From CAYYHA01 sp964471535 (GTDB taxonomy: Bacteria; Myxococcota; Myxococcia; SLRQ01), in assembly GCA_964471535.1 (NCBI GenBank), contig CAYYHA010000042.1, positions 1 to 24,577 on the forward strand: a DNA stretch of 24,577 bases, in the 5' to 3' direction. The notes under the pieces are model-generated. The model did no database searches, was not told where the DNA came from, and was given only the letters and a program-made list of their open reading frames with translations. Positions 7,227 to 15,773 of the stretch are shown here, piece by piece (within the stretch, counting starts at the first letter, position 1; the number at the start of each line of letters is the position of its first letter). The position numbers were made by a program, and so were the translations under genes.

Positions 7227-7945
7227 GGCGCCTCCTCGTCGAGCATCGTGCCCCCATCCGTCGCAGGCGGCGGAGGCGGCGGCGCACCGTTCCCCGCCCC
7301 CTCCGCCCCGGCACCTGCCCGCCCCGAATCGCTCACGTCGAGTTCGTCGCTGCTGAACACGCCACGCGCCTCCAGGCCGCGGCCGTAGCGGGGATGCGGT
7401 CGCCCCGGCAGCGGGTGGCCTAGGACACGGCCCAAGTCGTGGAGGAGCCCGTCCTCGGTGATGCCGTCCCCCGGAAGATCCATCGCCTGCCCCGGCGGCG
7501 GCACGCCGGCCGCGCTCCACTGCGGGCTCACCAGCGCCACCTGCCCCGTCACTGAGACCTCGGTGCCCCGGCGCACCGGACGGACGAGGACCGTGATCCG
7601 CTCGACCCTGCGGCCGCGCCAGCTCTGGCCACCCACCTCCGCGACGAAGTCGGGGTCGGTGACCCGCCAGCCCGTGGTGACCACGCCCGAGTCCCGAGCC
7701 GCGGTCACGATGGGAAAGCCGCGGGAGGCGAGCACCGCCACGGTGGCGTCCCAGACCCGCGCGTAGGGGTCGGGGAAGAGGACCTCGGCGACGCCCCCGG
7801 GGATGCGCGGTCCCCCACCGCCTGCAGCGGAGGGGGGCAGCGGCGTGGTGGCGACGCAGCCGGGCAGAACAGCACCGGCGCCGGCGAGAACGCCCAGCGC
7901 CGTCGCCCAGCGAAGCAGGCAGCGGCTCGGGGATCGGCGCTTCAT
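7223..7945 (-). CDS. Putative lipoprotein with BamC/NlpB-like domain
   Basis: 240 residues from the chosen ATG. The N-terminus MKRRSPSRCLLRWATALGVL, a short Ala/Gly core and the lipobox LPGC (Cys30) form a lipoprotein signal. The segment YARVWDATVAVLASRGFPIV followed by GVVTTGWRVTDPDF resembles the small alpha/beta fold of BamC-like outer-membrane lipoproteins, an inference from pattern only. The C-terminal tail is Gly/Ala/Pro-rich, including a run of six prolines. Two starts compete. The ATG at 7981 overlaps the helicase stop (ATGA) behind GAGGAG but would give a 42-residue leader. The ATG at 7945 gives a normal signal and has TACCAT 8 bases upstream. I prefer 7945. The gene ends in a 4-base overlap with the Hsp70 gene. 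Confidence 0.78.
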   Translation of the reverse strand: MKRRSPSRCLLRWATALGVLAGAGAVLPGCVATTPLPPSAAGGGGPRIPGGVAEVLFPDPYARVWDATVAVLASRGFPIVTAARDSGVVTTGWRVTDPDFVAEVGGQSWRGRRVERITVLVRPVRRGTEVSVTGQVALVSPQWSAAGVPPPGQAMDLPGDGITEDGLLHDLGRVLGHPLPGRPHPRYGRGLEARGVFSSDELDVSDSGRAGAGAEGAGNGAPPPPPPATDGGTMLDEEAP

Positions 7946-7977
7946 CGGAGGGCATGGTAGCGCGCCCGGGACGCGCT

Positions 7978-10101
7978 TCATAGCTCCTCGTCGCGGCCGC
8001 GGCCGAGCAGATCCGGCACCCGCCCCGCCTCGATGGCCGCCGGCGCCGCGGCGTCGGCCCCCTCCCCTTCGAGCAGCCACTTCTCGTACACCGGCGCCTC
8101 CTCCTCCGCCTCCGCCAGCTCCTGCAGAAAGGGGGAGGCCTTCAGAACCGTCCTCTCACGATCACGGCTCGAGTGCGTCAGCGGGTAGGTGAGATACAGC
8201 TCGTCCCGCGCCCGCGTGCAGGCGACGTAGAACAGTCGCCGCTCCTCCTCCAGGCTCTCCAGGCTTCGGTAGGCGGCGGAGACGGGAAAGCGCCCGTCGG
8301 CCAGCCAGATCACGAAGACGCCCCGCCACTCGAGCCCCTTCGCCTTGTGGATCGTCGAGAGCGTCACGTACTCGTCGGGGTCCCCCCCATCGATCACCTC
8401 CTCCCCCTCGAGTTCGGCGAGGAGGCTCACCTCCTGCAAGAAGGCATCCACGTCCTCGTACGAGGCGGCGAAGTCGGCGAGCTGCTCGATGTCCTCGATG
8501 CGGCTCTCCGCGTTGGTGAACGCCTCCCGCAGGGTCGCTTCGTAGCCGTGCTCGAGGACGAGGCGGATCATCTCGCCGGGTGCCGTCCAGAGCGTGGGCG
8601 GAGCGAGGCGCCGGACGAGGGCCTGCCAGGCGCCAAGCCCCCGCGCCCCCCGGCGACCGACCACCTCGAACGCCCGGCTGGAGAGCAGCCTTTCGAGGGG
8701 GTCCTTCCCCGCCGAGGCCTCGCCGGTGGCCAGGCGCCACAACGCATCGGCGAGCCCCGCCCCGATGCCCGGATGCAGCTTCACGGTCCGCTTGAAGGCG
8801 AGCTCGTCGCGCGGGTTGACCACGAAGCGCAGGTAGCAGAGCACGTCCTTGATGTGCGCCTGCTCGAAGAAGCGCAGCCCGCTGCGCACGATGAAGGGGA
8901 TGTTGCGCCGGGACAGCTCCACCTGCAGCTCGAGCGAGTGGTGGTGGGCCCGGTAGAGGATGGCGATGTCCTTGAGGTCGATCCCCTCGTCACGCATCTC
9001 GAGCAGGCGCTGGCACACGAACTCGGCCTGCTGATAGACGTCGCGACAAGGAACGAGCGCGGGCAGCATGCCTTCCTTGCGCGTGGGCCGCAGTGCCTTC
9101 TCGAACTGCTTGTCGTTGTGCGCGATGGCGACGTTGGCCAGGCGCAGGATCTCCGGGGTCGAGCGGTAGTTGGCGGTCAGATGGAAGATCCGGCACTCGG
9201 GGTGTCGCTTCGGAAACTCGAAGATGTTCGCGAAGTGGGCGCCGCGAAAGCTGTAGATGCTCTGCGCATCGTCGCCGACCACCATCACGCTCCCCGTGCC
9301 GGCGGGCGGATGGACGCTCGCCAGGAGATCGACGATGTCGCCCTGCAGGCGATTGGTGTCCTGGTACTCGTCGACCAGGATGTGGCGGAAGCGCCCGGCC
9401 TGCGCAGCCCGGACCTCCGGATGCTCGACGAGGAGGACCTTCCAGTTGAGCAGGAGGTCGTCGAAGTCCATCGCGTCGAGCTCGCGCTTTCGCCGCATGT
9501 AGTGGGCCGCCACCTCGAGGATCTCCTCGGTGAGGGACGCGAAGTGGGGATAGGCGTCGGCGACCACGTCGGCGATGGGGGTCTGCGTGTTGACCGCCGT
9601 GGAGACGATCTTCACCAGCACGTCGCCCTTGGGAAAGCGCCGGCCGCGCTCGCCCATCTTCAGCTCGGCGATGCACGACTTCATCAGCTCGCCGGCGTCC
9701 TCCCGATCCAGGATCGCGAAGCGCTCTCCGTAGCCGAGCCGCGCGCCGAACTCACGCAGGGTGAGGTTCGCCACCGAGTGGAAGGTGCCGCCCCACAGCC
9801 GCCGCAGATCCCGGCCAAGACCCTCCCCAACCAAAGCCTGGACCCGTCCCACCATCTCGCGCGCCGCGCGGTTGGTGAAGGTCAAAAGGAGTATCTCGTT
9901 GGCGGGCACCCCCGATTCGATGAGGCGCGCCACCCGATAGGTCAGGGTCCGCGTCTTCCCCGAGCCGGCGCCGGCGATCACGAGGAGCGCACCCTGACCG
10001 GCTTCGACCACGGCGAGCTGCTCGGGGTTCAGCTCGGACTCGTAGGCGATCCGGAAGGTGCGCTCGGGGAGGTGCGTCTTGAGCGTGTACCGCCGTGCCA
10101 T
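7978..10101 (-). CDS. UvrD/PcrA/Rep-type superfamily 1 DNA helicase
   Basis: A 707-residue ATP-driven 3'-5' helicase of the UvrD family, cytoplasmic, acting in DNA repair or replication restart. Its motifs are in order: the N-terminal LNPEQLAVVEA, Walker A GAGSGKT (44-50), LLLTFTNRAAREM (Ia, 71-83), DEYQDTN (motif II, 244-250), VVGDDAQSIYSFRGA (III, 274-288), LTANYRSTPEILRLAN (IV, 308-323), TLSTIHKAKGLEW (V, 580-592) and RRLFYVACTRARDELYL (VI, 621-637). The C-terminus after 640 is acidic and not obviously a known interaction domain. Its length is near the usual 650-740. I cannot separate uvrD, rep and pcrA by eye. The start has GGAG a few bases upstream and a possible -10 (TATGCA) 9 bases before the ATG. 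It is first in a four-gene minus-strand cluster with the lipoprotein, Hsp70 and coiled-coil genes. Confidence 0.95.
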   Translation of the reverse strand: MARRYTLKTHLPERTFRIAYESELNPEQLAVVEAGQGALLVIAGAGSGKTRTLTYRVARLIESGVPANEILLLTFTNRAAREMVGRVQALVGEGLGRDLRRLWGGTFHSVANLTLREFGARLGYGERFAILDREDAGELMKSCIAELKMGERGRRFPKGDVLVKIVSTAVNTQTPIADVVADAYPHFASLTEEILEVAAHYMRRKRELDAMDFDDLLLNWKVLLVEHPEVRAAQAGRFRHILVDEYQDTNRLQGDIVDLLASVHPPAGTGSVMVVGDDAQSIYSFRGAHFANIFEFPKRHPECRIFHLTANYRSTPEILRLANVAIAHNDKQFEKALRPTRKEGMLPALVPCRDVYQQAEFVCQRLLEMRDEGIDLKDIAILYRAHHHSLELQVELSRRNIPFIVRSGLRFFEQAHIKDVLCYLRFVVNPRDELAFKRTVKLHPGIGAGLADALWRLATGEASAGKDPLERLLSSRAFEVVGRRGARGLGAWQALVRRLAPPTLWTAPGEMIRLVLEHGYEATLREAFTNAESRIEDIEQLADFAASYEDVDAFLQEVSLLAELEGEEVIDGGDPDEYVTLSTIHKAKGLEWRGVFVIWLADGRFPVSAAYRSLESLEEERRLFYVACTRARDELYLTYPLTHSSRDRERTVLKASPFLQELAEAEEEAPVYEKWLLEGEGADAAAPAAIEAGRVPDLLGRGRDEEL

Positions 10102-10177
10102 GTGACTCCGTGCATAGCACGACGGGGCGCGCAGGCGGCAGCGCTACGTCCCTCGGGGCCGCCCCGGGGCTCGCGGC

Positions 10178-10195
10178 GCCGCTGCATGCAGCGGC
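10178..10195. terminator. Perfect 18-base palindrome immediately after a stop codon
   Basis: GCCGCTGCATGCAGCGGC is a perfect palindrome that can form a 7-bp stem with a CATG loop. It abuts the stop codon (10196-10198) of the minus-strand membrane-protein gene and lies 77 bases before the helicase start. No U-tract follows on minus. A terminator is the simplest reading; a protein-binding dyad for the helicase promoter is the alternative. Confidence 0.4.
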
Positions 10196-10609
10196 TCAAT
10201 GCGCAGAACCGTGGGCGTGTGCCTCGTGCTCGGTGGGGGTCTCCACGTCGGCGGAGATGAGTGCCTTGACCAGCGGCCAGGCTGTCACCACCGCGCCGGC
10301 GAGCAGGAGCACCCACCCGAAGCTCGGGGCGAGCGAGGCTGCGAGCGCCGAGGCCGCAGAGACCGCCGTGGGCAGGAGCGTCCCCCAATAGAGCCGCCGC
10401 CACACTTGCGTCGCCTCCTCTAGGACACTGATCCCCGCGAGGACCGCGGTGAAGAGGGCGCCGATGGTCCCGATGGCCAAGAGCATCATTCCCGTGCGAC
10501 CGCCGACCACCGCGCTCGCCCCTCCAAAGAGGAGGGCGACGCCCGTGGTGGTCCAAGGAAGCCAGCGATACCGCGTCTCCACCTGCGCTTCGCTCCGTTC
10601 TCCGCTCAT
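10196..10609 (-). CDS. Small four-helix membrane protein with His-rich tail, unknown function
   Basis: 137 residues. After a polar start (MSGERSEAQVETRYRWLPW) there are four hydrophobic segments near residues 20-37, 40-62, 75-95 and 97-117. The protein ends in a histidine-rich tail, HEAHAHGSAH, that could bind a metal ion; this is speculation. GGAG lies 7 bases before the ATG at 10609 and supports the start. I do not recognise the family. It is apparently transcribed on its own: the next gene upstream is divergent (10877) and a palindrome follows the stop. Confidence 0.78.
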   Translation of the reverse strand: MSGERSEAQVETRYRWLPWTTTGVALLFGGASAVVGGRTGMMLLAIGTIGALFTAVLAGISVLEEATQVWRRLYWGTLLPTAVSAASALAASLAPSFGWVLLLAGAVVTAWPLVKALISADVETPTEHEAHAHGSAH

Positions 10610-10876
10610 CTTCGCGCTCCTTTCTCTGCACCCGTGACAATCCCGCCGCCGGGACGCACCGGCCGGGCGCCTGCGGTCATTTCTTTCACCGTCCGTGCCA
10701 AGGGGCGGGCCACGCCGGCGTGGGCCCCTCCCCCGGTTCAACGGCAGTCGCCTGCCCAGGACGGCGCAAGCCCTGCGCATTGGTCCCCCCCTGCCGCGCA
10801 GAGCCTGCGCCTCCCGGCGCCTCCGGCGGCGCGGCTCCTCCCCGGATCCCAGCCGCTCTGATAGGGTCCCTGCGCC

Positions 10877-11209
10877 ATGGAGGTCCACTGCACCCGCTGC
10901 GACCGCACGGCTCCCGGGCTCCCTGCGCCGCCCTGGCCCGGCGAGCAGGGCGAGGAGATCCACCGCAACGTTTGCCTCTCCTGCTGGCGGGAATGGCAGG
11001 AGATGCAGACGAAGGTGATCAACGAGTTCCACCTCAACCTCGCCGACGCCGAGCACGCCGCGCGCCTCGACACGCACATGCTGGTTTTCTTCGGCCTCCG
11101 CGAGGGCACGCCCCTCGAGGGCGCCCCCTATGGCTTCGGCGAGACGCCCCCCGAGGCCGCGCCCTCCAAAGCCGCTGCGTCCGACAGCGAGGGCGAAGCG
11201 GAGGAGTAG
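10877..11209 (+). CDS. YggX-like iron-trafficking / oxidative-damage protection protein with two CxxC pairs
   Basis: 110 residues. The core follows the YggX pattern: GLPAPPWPGEQGEEIHRNV, WREWQEMQTKVINEFHLNLA and the closing LDTHMLVFF match E. coli YggX ([20 protein letters not shown] and onward). YggX protects iron-sulfur clusters and is linked to iron handling in the cytosol. Unusually, this copy has four cysteines as two CxxC pairs (C5/C8 and C33/C36), which look like a zinc- or iron-binding site. E. coli YggX has a single Cys near the N-terminus. A 35-residue acidic, Ala/Pro-rich C-terminal tail (ending SEGEAEE) is also extra. No good Shine-Dalgarno is present; TAGGGT lies 9 bases before the ATG. 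It is convergent with the sigma-1.1 gene with only 12 bases between stops. Confidence 0.85.
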   Translation: MEVHCTRCDRTAPGLPAPPWPGEQGEEIHRNVCLSCWREWQEMQTKVINEFHLNLADAEHAARLDTHMLVFFGLREGTPLEGAPYGFGETPPEAAPSKAAASDSEGEAEE

Positions 11210-11453
11210 CGACCGCCGTGTCTAGGCCGCGCTCCGGCCGGCCGCCGCTTTGGACGCCGAGTCGTCGGCGTCCTCCGACTTGCGACCGCCATCGTCGCGG
11301 ATCTCGATGCCCGCCGCCCGCAGGCTGTAGAAGAGCAGCCAGCGCTCGCTGGGCGAGAGCGCGGCCTCCGGCAGCGCCGCGTCGATCTCGGATCGCGACA
11401 GCCAGCCGCGGCGAAGCCCCCGCTGGAAGAGCACCTTCCGCGCCTCGTGGGGG

Positions 11454-13526
<2,073 letters not shown>

Positions 13527-13532
13527 GGAAGG

Positions 13533-13560
13533 AAGGTAGCCAGCGCGCCCCTGCGGGCAA
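13533..13560 (-). promoter_or_regulatory. Possible leaderless ftsH promoter, TTGCCC - 16 bases - TACCTT - 6 bases - ATG
   Basis: On minus, TTGCCC (13560-13555) and TACCTT (13538-13533) are 16 bases apart and each matches the consensus partly. The -10 ends 6 bases before the ATG at 13526, so the first transcribed base would be at or next to the start codon. The bases before the ATG (CCTTCC) cannot act as a Shine-Dalgarno. Confidence 0.42.
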
Positions 13561-13618
13561 GCCGGGCACTGGCCTTCCCGAGGCGCAGCGAGGCACTGCG
13601 GCCGGCGCACCCGAAGCC

Positions 13619-13638
13619 GCTCGGGCGCGCGCCCGAGC
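13619..13638 (-). terminator. Perfect 20-base palindrome after the Nudix gene
   Basis: GCTCGGGCGCGCGCCCGAGC is perfectly self-complementary and can form an 8-bp stem with a 4-base loop. It lies 6 bases past the stop codon (13645) of the Nudix gene in its direction of transcription and before the proposed ftsH promoter. No U-tract follows. Most likely a terminator separating the two genes. Confidence 0.5.
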
Positions 13639-13644
13639 CCCCGC

Positions 13645-14040
13645 CTACTCGCTCGCGCCTAGGAGCAGGGCGACGGTGCGGGCGTCGGCGCCCGGGAACT
13701 CGTAGGCGTCGAGTTCGGCGGCGCGCACCCACCGGTGGTCGTGGACATGCTTGTGGCTCACCTCCCCACGGGCGATCCGTGCCCGGTAGACCCGAAGCTC
13801 CACCTCGTACTCGGGATAGCTGTGGTCCACCGCCATCACCTCCTCACCCACCTCCACCTCGACCCCGATCTTCTCCATGATCTCCCGTCGCAGCGCCGCC
13901 TCGTCGCTTTCTCCAGCCTCCACCCGACCGCCGGGAAACTCCCAGAGCAGTGGCAGTACCGCCTCCGGCCGGCGCTGGGTGATGAGGTAACGGCCCTCCT
14001 TCTCGATCATCGCCGCGACGACGCGGATCCGGCGTGCCAT
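13645..14040 (-). CDS. Nudix hydrolase (MutT/NudG-like) with altered Nudix box
   Basis: 131 residues, a typical size for a MutT-type nucleoside triphosphate pyrophosphohydrolase that cleans oxidised or non-canonical nucleotides from the pool. The N-terminal strand RIRVVAAMIEKEGRYLITQR and LLWEFPGGRVEAGES are MutT-like. The Nudix box begins at Gly38, with Glu44 and Arg52-Glu53-Ile-Met-Glu56. The next residue, normally the second Glu of REUxEExGU, is Lys57 (codon AAG). In E. coli MutT the equivalent Glu57 binds the catalytic metal. Activity may therefore be reduced or changed. The Shine-Dalgarno AGGAAGG, 5-6 bases before the ATG, lies inside one arm of a long hairpin that abuts the start codon. 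The gene is divergent from hutU. Confidence 0.9.
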   Translation of the reverse strand: MARRIRVVAAMIEKEGRYLITQRRPEAVLPLLWEFPGGRVEAGESDEAALRREIMEKIGVEVEVGEEVMAVDHSYPEYEVELRVYRARIARGEVSHKHVHDHRWVRAAELDAYEFPGADARTVALLLGASE

Positions 14041-14075
14041 GGGCGCCTTCCTAGCACAGCGCTAGGACGGCGCCC
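14041..14075. repeat. 35-base near-perfect inverted repeat between mutT-like gene and hutU
   Basis: Two 15-base arms (14041-14055 and 14061-14075) are complementary at 14 positions, with a single G/A mismatch, around a 5-base centre. The outer 7 bp are GGGCGCC/GGCGCCC and the inner 7 bp TCCTAGC/GCTAGGA. As RNA from the minus strand it would be a stable hairpin ending directly at the ATG at 14040, with the Shine-Dalgarno AGGAAGG buried in the 3' arm. As DNA it lies at -43 to -77 from the hutU start codon, just upstream of the likely hutU -35, where a regulator could bind. Which of these roles applies cannot be told from sequence. Confidence 0.75.
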
Positions 14076-14081
14076 AAGCGG

Positions 14082-14111
14082 TTCCCAGGCGCCGGCCCCC
14101 CTTGCTATCCA
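14082..14111 (+). promoter_or_regulatory. Possible leaderless hutU promoter, TTCCCA - 18 bases - TATCCA - 6 bases - ATG
   Basis: TATCCA at 14106-14111, preceded by TG one base before it (TGC), is an extended -10 type element. A partial -35 (TTCCCA, 14082-14087) lies 18 bases upstream. The -10 ends 6 bases before the hutU ATG, which has no Shine-Dalgarno. The mRNA would begin at the A of ATG or within a base or two. Confidence 0.42.
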
Positions 14112-14117
14112 TCGCCC

Positions 14118-15773
14118 ATGGCACGCACGATCCGCGCTCCCCGGGGTACGGCGCTCTCCTGCAAGGGGTGGGTGCAGGAAGCGGCCCTCCGCATGCTCAT
14201 GAACAACCTCGACCCGGAGGTGGCCGAGGACCCGGCGAACCTCGTCGTCTACGGCGGCACCGGGAAGGCGGCGCGGAGCTGGGAGGCCTTCGACGCGATC
14301 GTGCGCGCGCTCACCGAGCTCGAGAACGACGAGACGCTCCTCGTGCAGAGCGGGAAGCCGGTGGGGATCCTGCGCACCCACGAGGACGCGCCCAGGGTGC
14401 TCATCGCCAACTCGAACCTGGTGCCCCGCTGGGCCACCTGGGAGCACTTCCGGCGGCTCGAGGCCCAGGGCCTCATCATGTACGGGCAGATGACCGCGGG
14501 CTCGTGGATCTACATCGGCACCCAGGGCATCCTGCAGGGGACCTACGAGACCTTCGTCGCCGCCGGCCGCACGCACTTTGGAACGAGTGACCTCGGCGGT
14601 CGCCTGATCCTCTCCGCCGGCCTCGGCGGCATGGGGGGCGCGCAGCCGCTCGCCGCCACGATGGCCGGAGCTGCGTTCATCGGGGTGGAGATCGATCCTC
14701 ACCGCATCGAGCGCCGCATGGAGACGCGCTACCTCGACCGCAAGACCGATTCGATCGAGGAGGCGATGCGCTGGGCGGAACAGGCGCGGCAGCGCCGGGA
14801 GCCCCTCTCGATCGGTCTGCTCGGAAACGCGGCGGAGGTCTACCCCGAGCTGCTTCGCCGGGGCCTTGTGCCCGACCTCGTCACCGACCAGACCAGCGCC
14901 CACGACCCCCTCGGCGGCTACGTCCCCGCCGGGCTCACCCTCGAGGAGGCCCACACACTGCGCGCCCGCGATCCGGAGGGCTACGTGCGGCGAAGCCGTG
15001 AGAGCATGGTCCGCCACTGTCAGGCGATGATCGACTTCATGAAGCGGGGCGCCCACGTCTTCGACTACGGCAACAACCTGCGCGGCCAGGCCAAGGAGGG
15101 CGGCCTCGAGGAGGCCTTCGCCTACCCCGGCTTCGTTCCCGCCTACATCCGCCCCCTCTTCTGCGAGGGGCAGGGTCCATTTCGCTGGGCGGCCCTCTCG
15201 GGCGATCCCAAGGACATCCACCGCACCGACACGGAAATCAAAGCGCTTTTTCCCGAGAAGGCGGCGCTCCACCGGTGGATCGACATGGCCCAGGAGAAGG
15301 TCGCTTTCCAGGGGCTACCGGCGCGGATCTGCTGGCTGGGCTACGGGGAGCGGGCGCGGGCCGGCCTCGCCTTCAACGATCTGGTGCGCCGCGGGGAAGT
15401 CGCAGCGCCCATCGTCATCGGCCGCGATCACCTCGACTGCGGCTCGGTCGCCTCCCCCAACCGGGAGACCGAGGCGATGCGGGACGGCAGCGATGCCATC
15501 GCCGACTGGCCCATCCTCAACGCTCTCGTCAATGCGGTGAACGGTGCCTCCTGGGTGAGCTTTCACCACGGCGGCGGCGTGGGCATCGGCTACTCCCTCC
15601 ATGCGGGGCAGGTGATCGTCGCCGACGGCACCGACGCGGCGGCGCGGCGCATCGAGCGCGTGCTCACCTCCGACCCCGCCCTCGGCATCTTCCGCCACGC
15701 CGACGCGGGCTACGAAAAGGCGCGGGAGGTGGCCGAAGCCCACCACATGAAGATTCCGGGCCTGACGACGTGA
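14118..15773 (+). CDS. hutU: Urocanate hydratase (urocanase)
   Basis: 551 residues, the standard urocanase length. It converts urocanate to 4-imidazolone-5-propanoate, the second step of histidine breakdown, using tightly bound NAD+ as electrophile. The NAD-binding segment GLGGMGGAQ is at 168-176. The family signature FQGLPARICW is at 397-406, with the conserved Cys405. The C-terminal blocks GYGERARAGLAFNDLVRRGE, GRDHLDCGSVASPNRETE and SFHHGGGVGIGYSLHAGQ are all intact. The ATG at 14118 has no Shine-Dalgarno; the -10-like TATCCA 6 bases upstream and the family's usual N-terminus support it. It overlaps hutI by 4 bases. hutH (histidine ammonia-lyase), which supplies urocanate, and hutG/hutF are not in this window. 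Confidence 0.98.
   Translation: MARTIRAPRGTALSCKGWVQEAALRMLMNNLDPEVAEDPANLVVYGGTGKAARSWEAFDAIVRALTELENDETLLVQSGKPVGILRTHEDAPRVLIANSNLVPRWATWEHFRRLEAQGLIMYGQMTAGSWIYIGTQGILQGTYETFVAAGRTHFGTSDLGGRLILSAGLGGMGGAQPLAATMAGAAFIGVEIDPHRIERRMETRYLDRKTDSIEEAMRWAEQARQRREPLSIGLLGNAAEVYPELLRRGLVPDLVTDQTSAHDPLGGYVPAGLTLEEAHTLRARDPEGYVRRSRESMVRHCQAMIDFMKRGAHVFDYGNNLRGQAKEGGLEEAFAYPGFVPAYIRPLFCEGQGPFRWAALSGDPKDIHRTDTEIKALFPEKAALHRWIDMAQEKVAFQGLPARICWLGYGERARAGLAFNDLVRRGEVAAPIVIGRDHLDCGSVASPNRETEAMRDGSDAIADWPILNALVNAVNGASWVSFHHGGGVGIGYSLHAGQVIVADGTDAAARRIERVLTSDPALGIFRHADAGYEKAREVAEAHHMKIPGLTT

Noticed and set aside
7946..7981. Upstream ATG at 7981 for the BamC-like lipoprotein, overlapping the helicase stop as ATGA
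   Set aside because: It would put the lipobox Cys at residue 42 with an unlikely leader, and GAGGAG is only 2 bases away. Kept as an alternative, not chosen.
8173..10260. A 695-residue plus-strand frame antisense to the helicase
   Set aside because: The minus strand holds every UvrD motif in order; the plus frame is a mirror of its codons with no recognisable domain or Shine-Dalgarno.
10610..10876. Small open frames in the 267-base gap between the His-tail membrane protein and the YggX-like gene
   Set aside because: Composition is Pro/Ala/Arg-rich low complexity in all frames and no Shine-Dalgarno or conserved motif is visible; treated as intergenic.
14007..15272. A 421-residue minus-strand frame antisense to hutU
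   Set aside because: hutU is complete on plus with its family signature; this frame also overlaps the Nudix gene and the inverted repeat.
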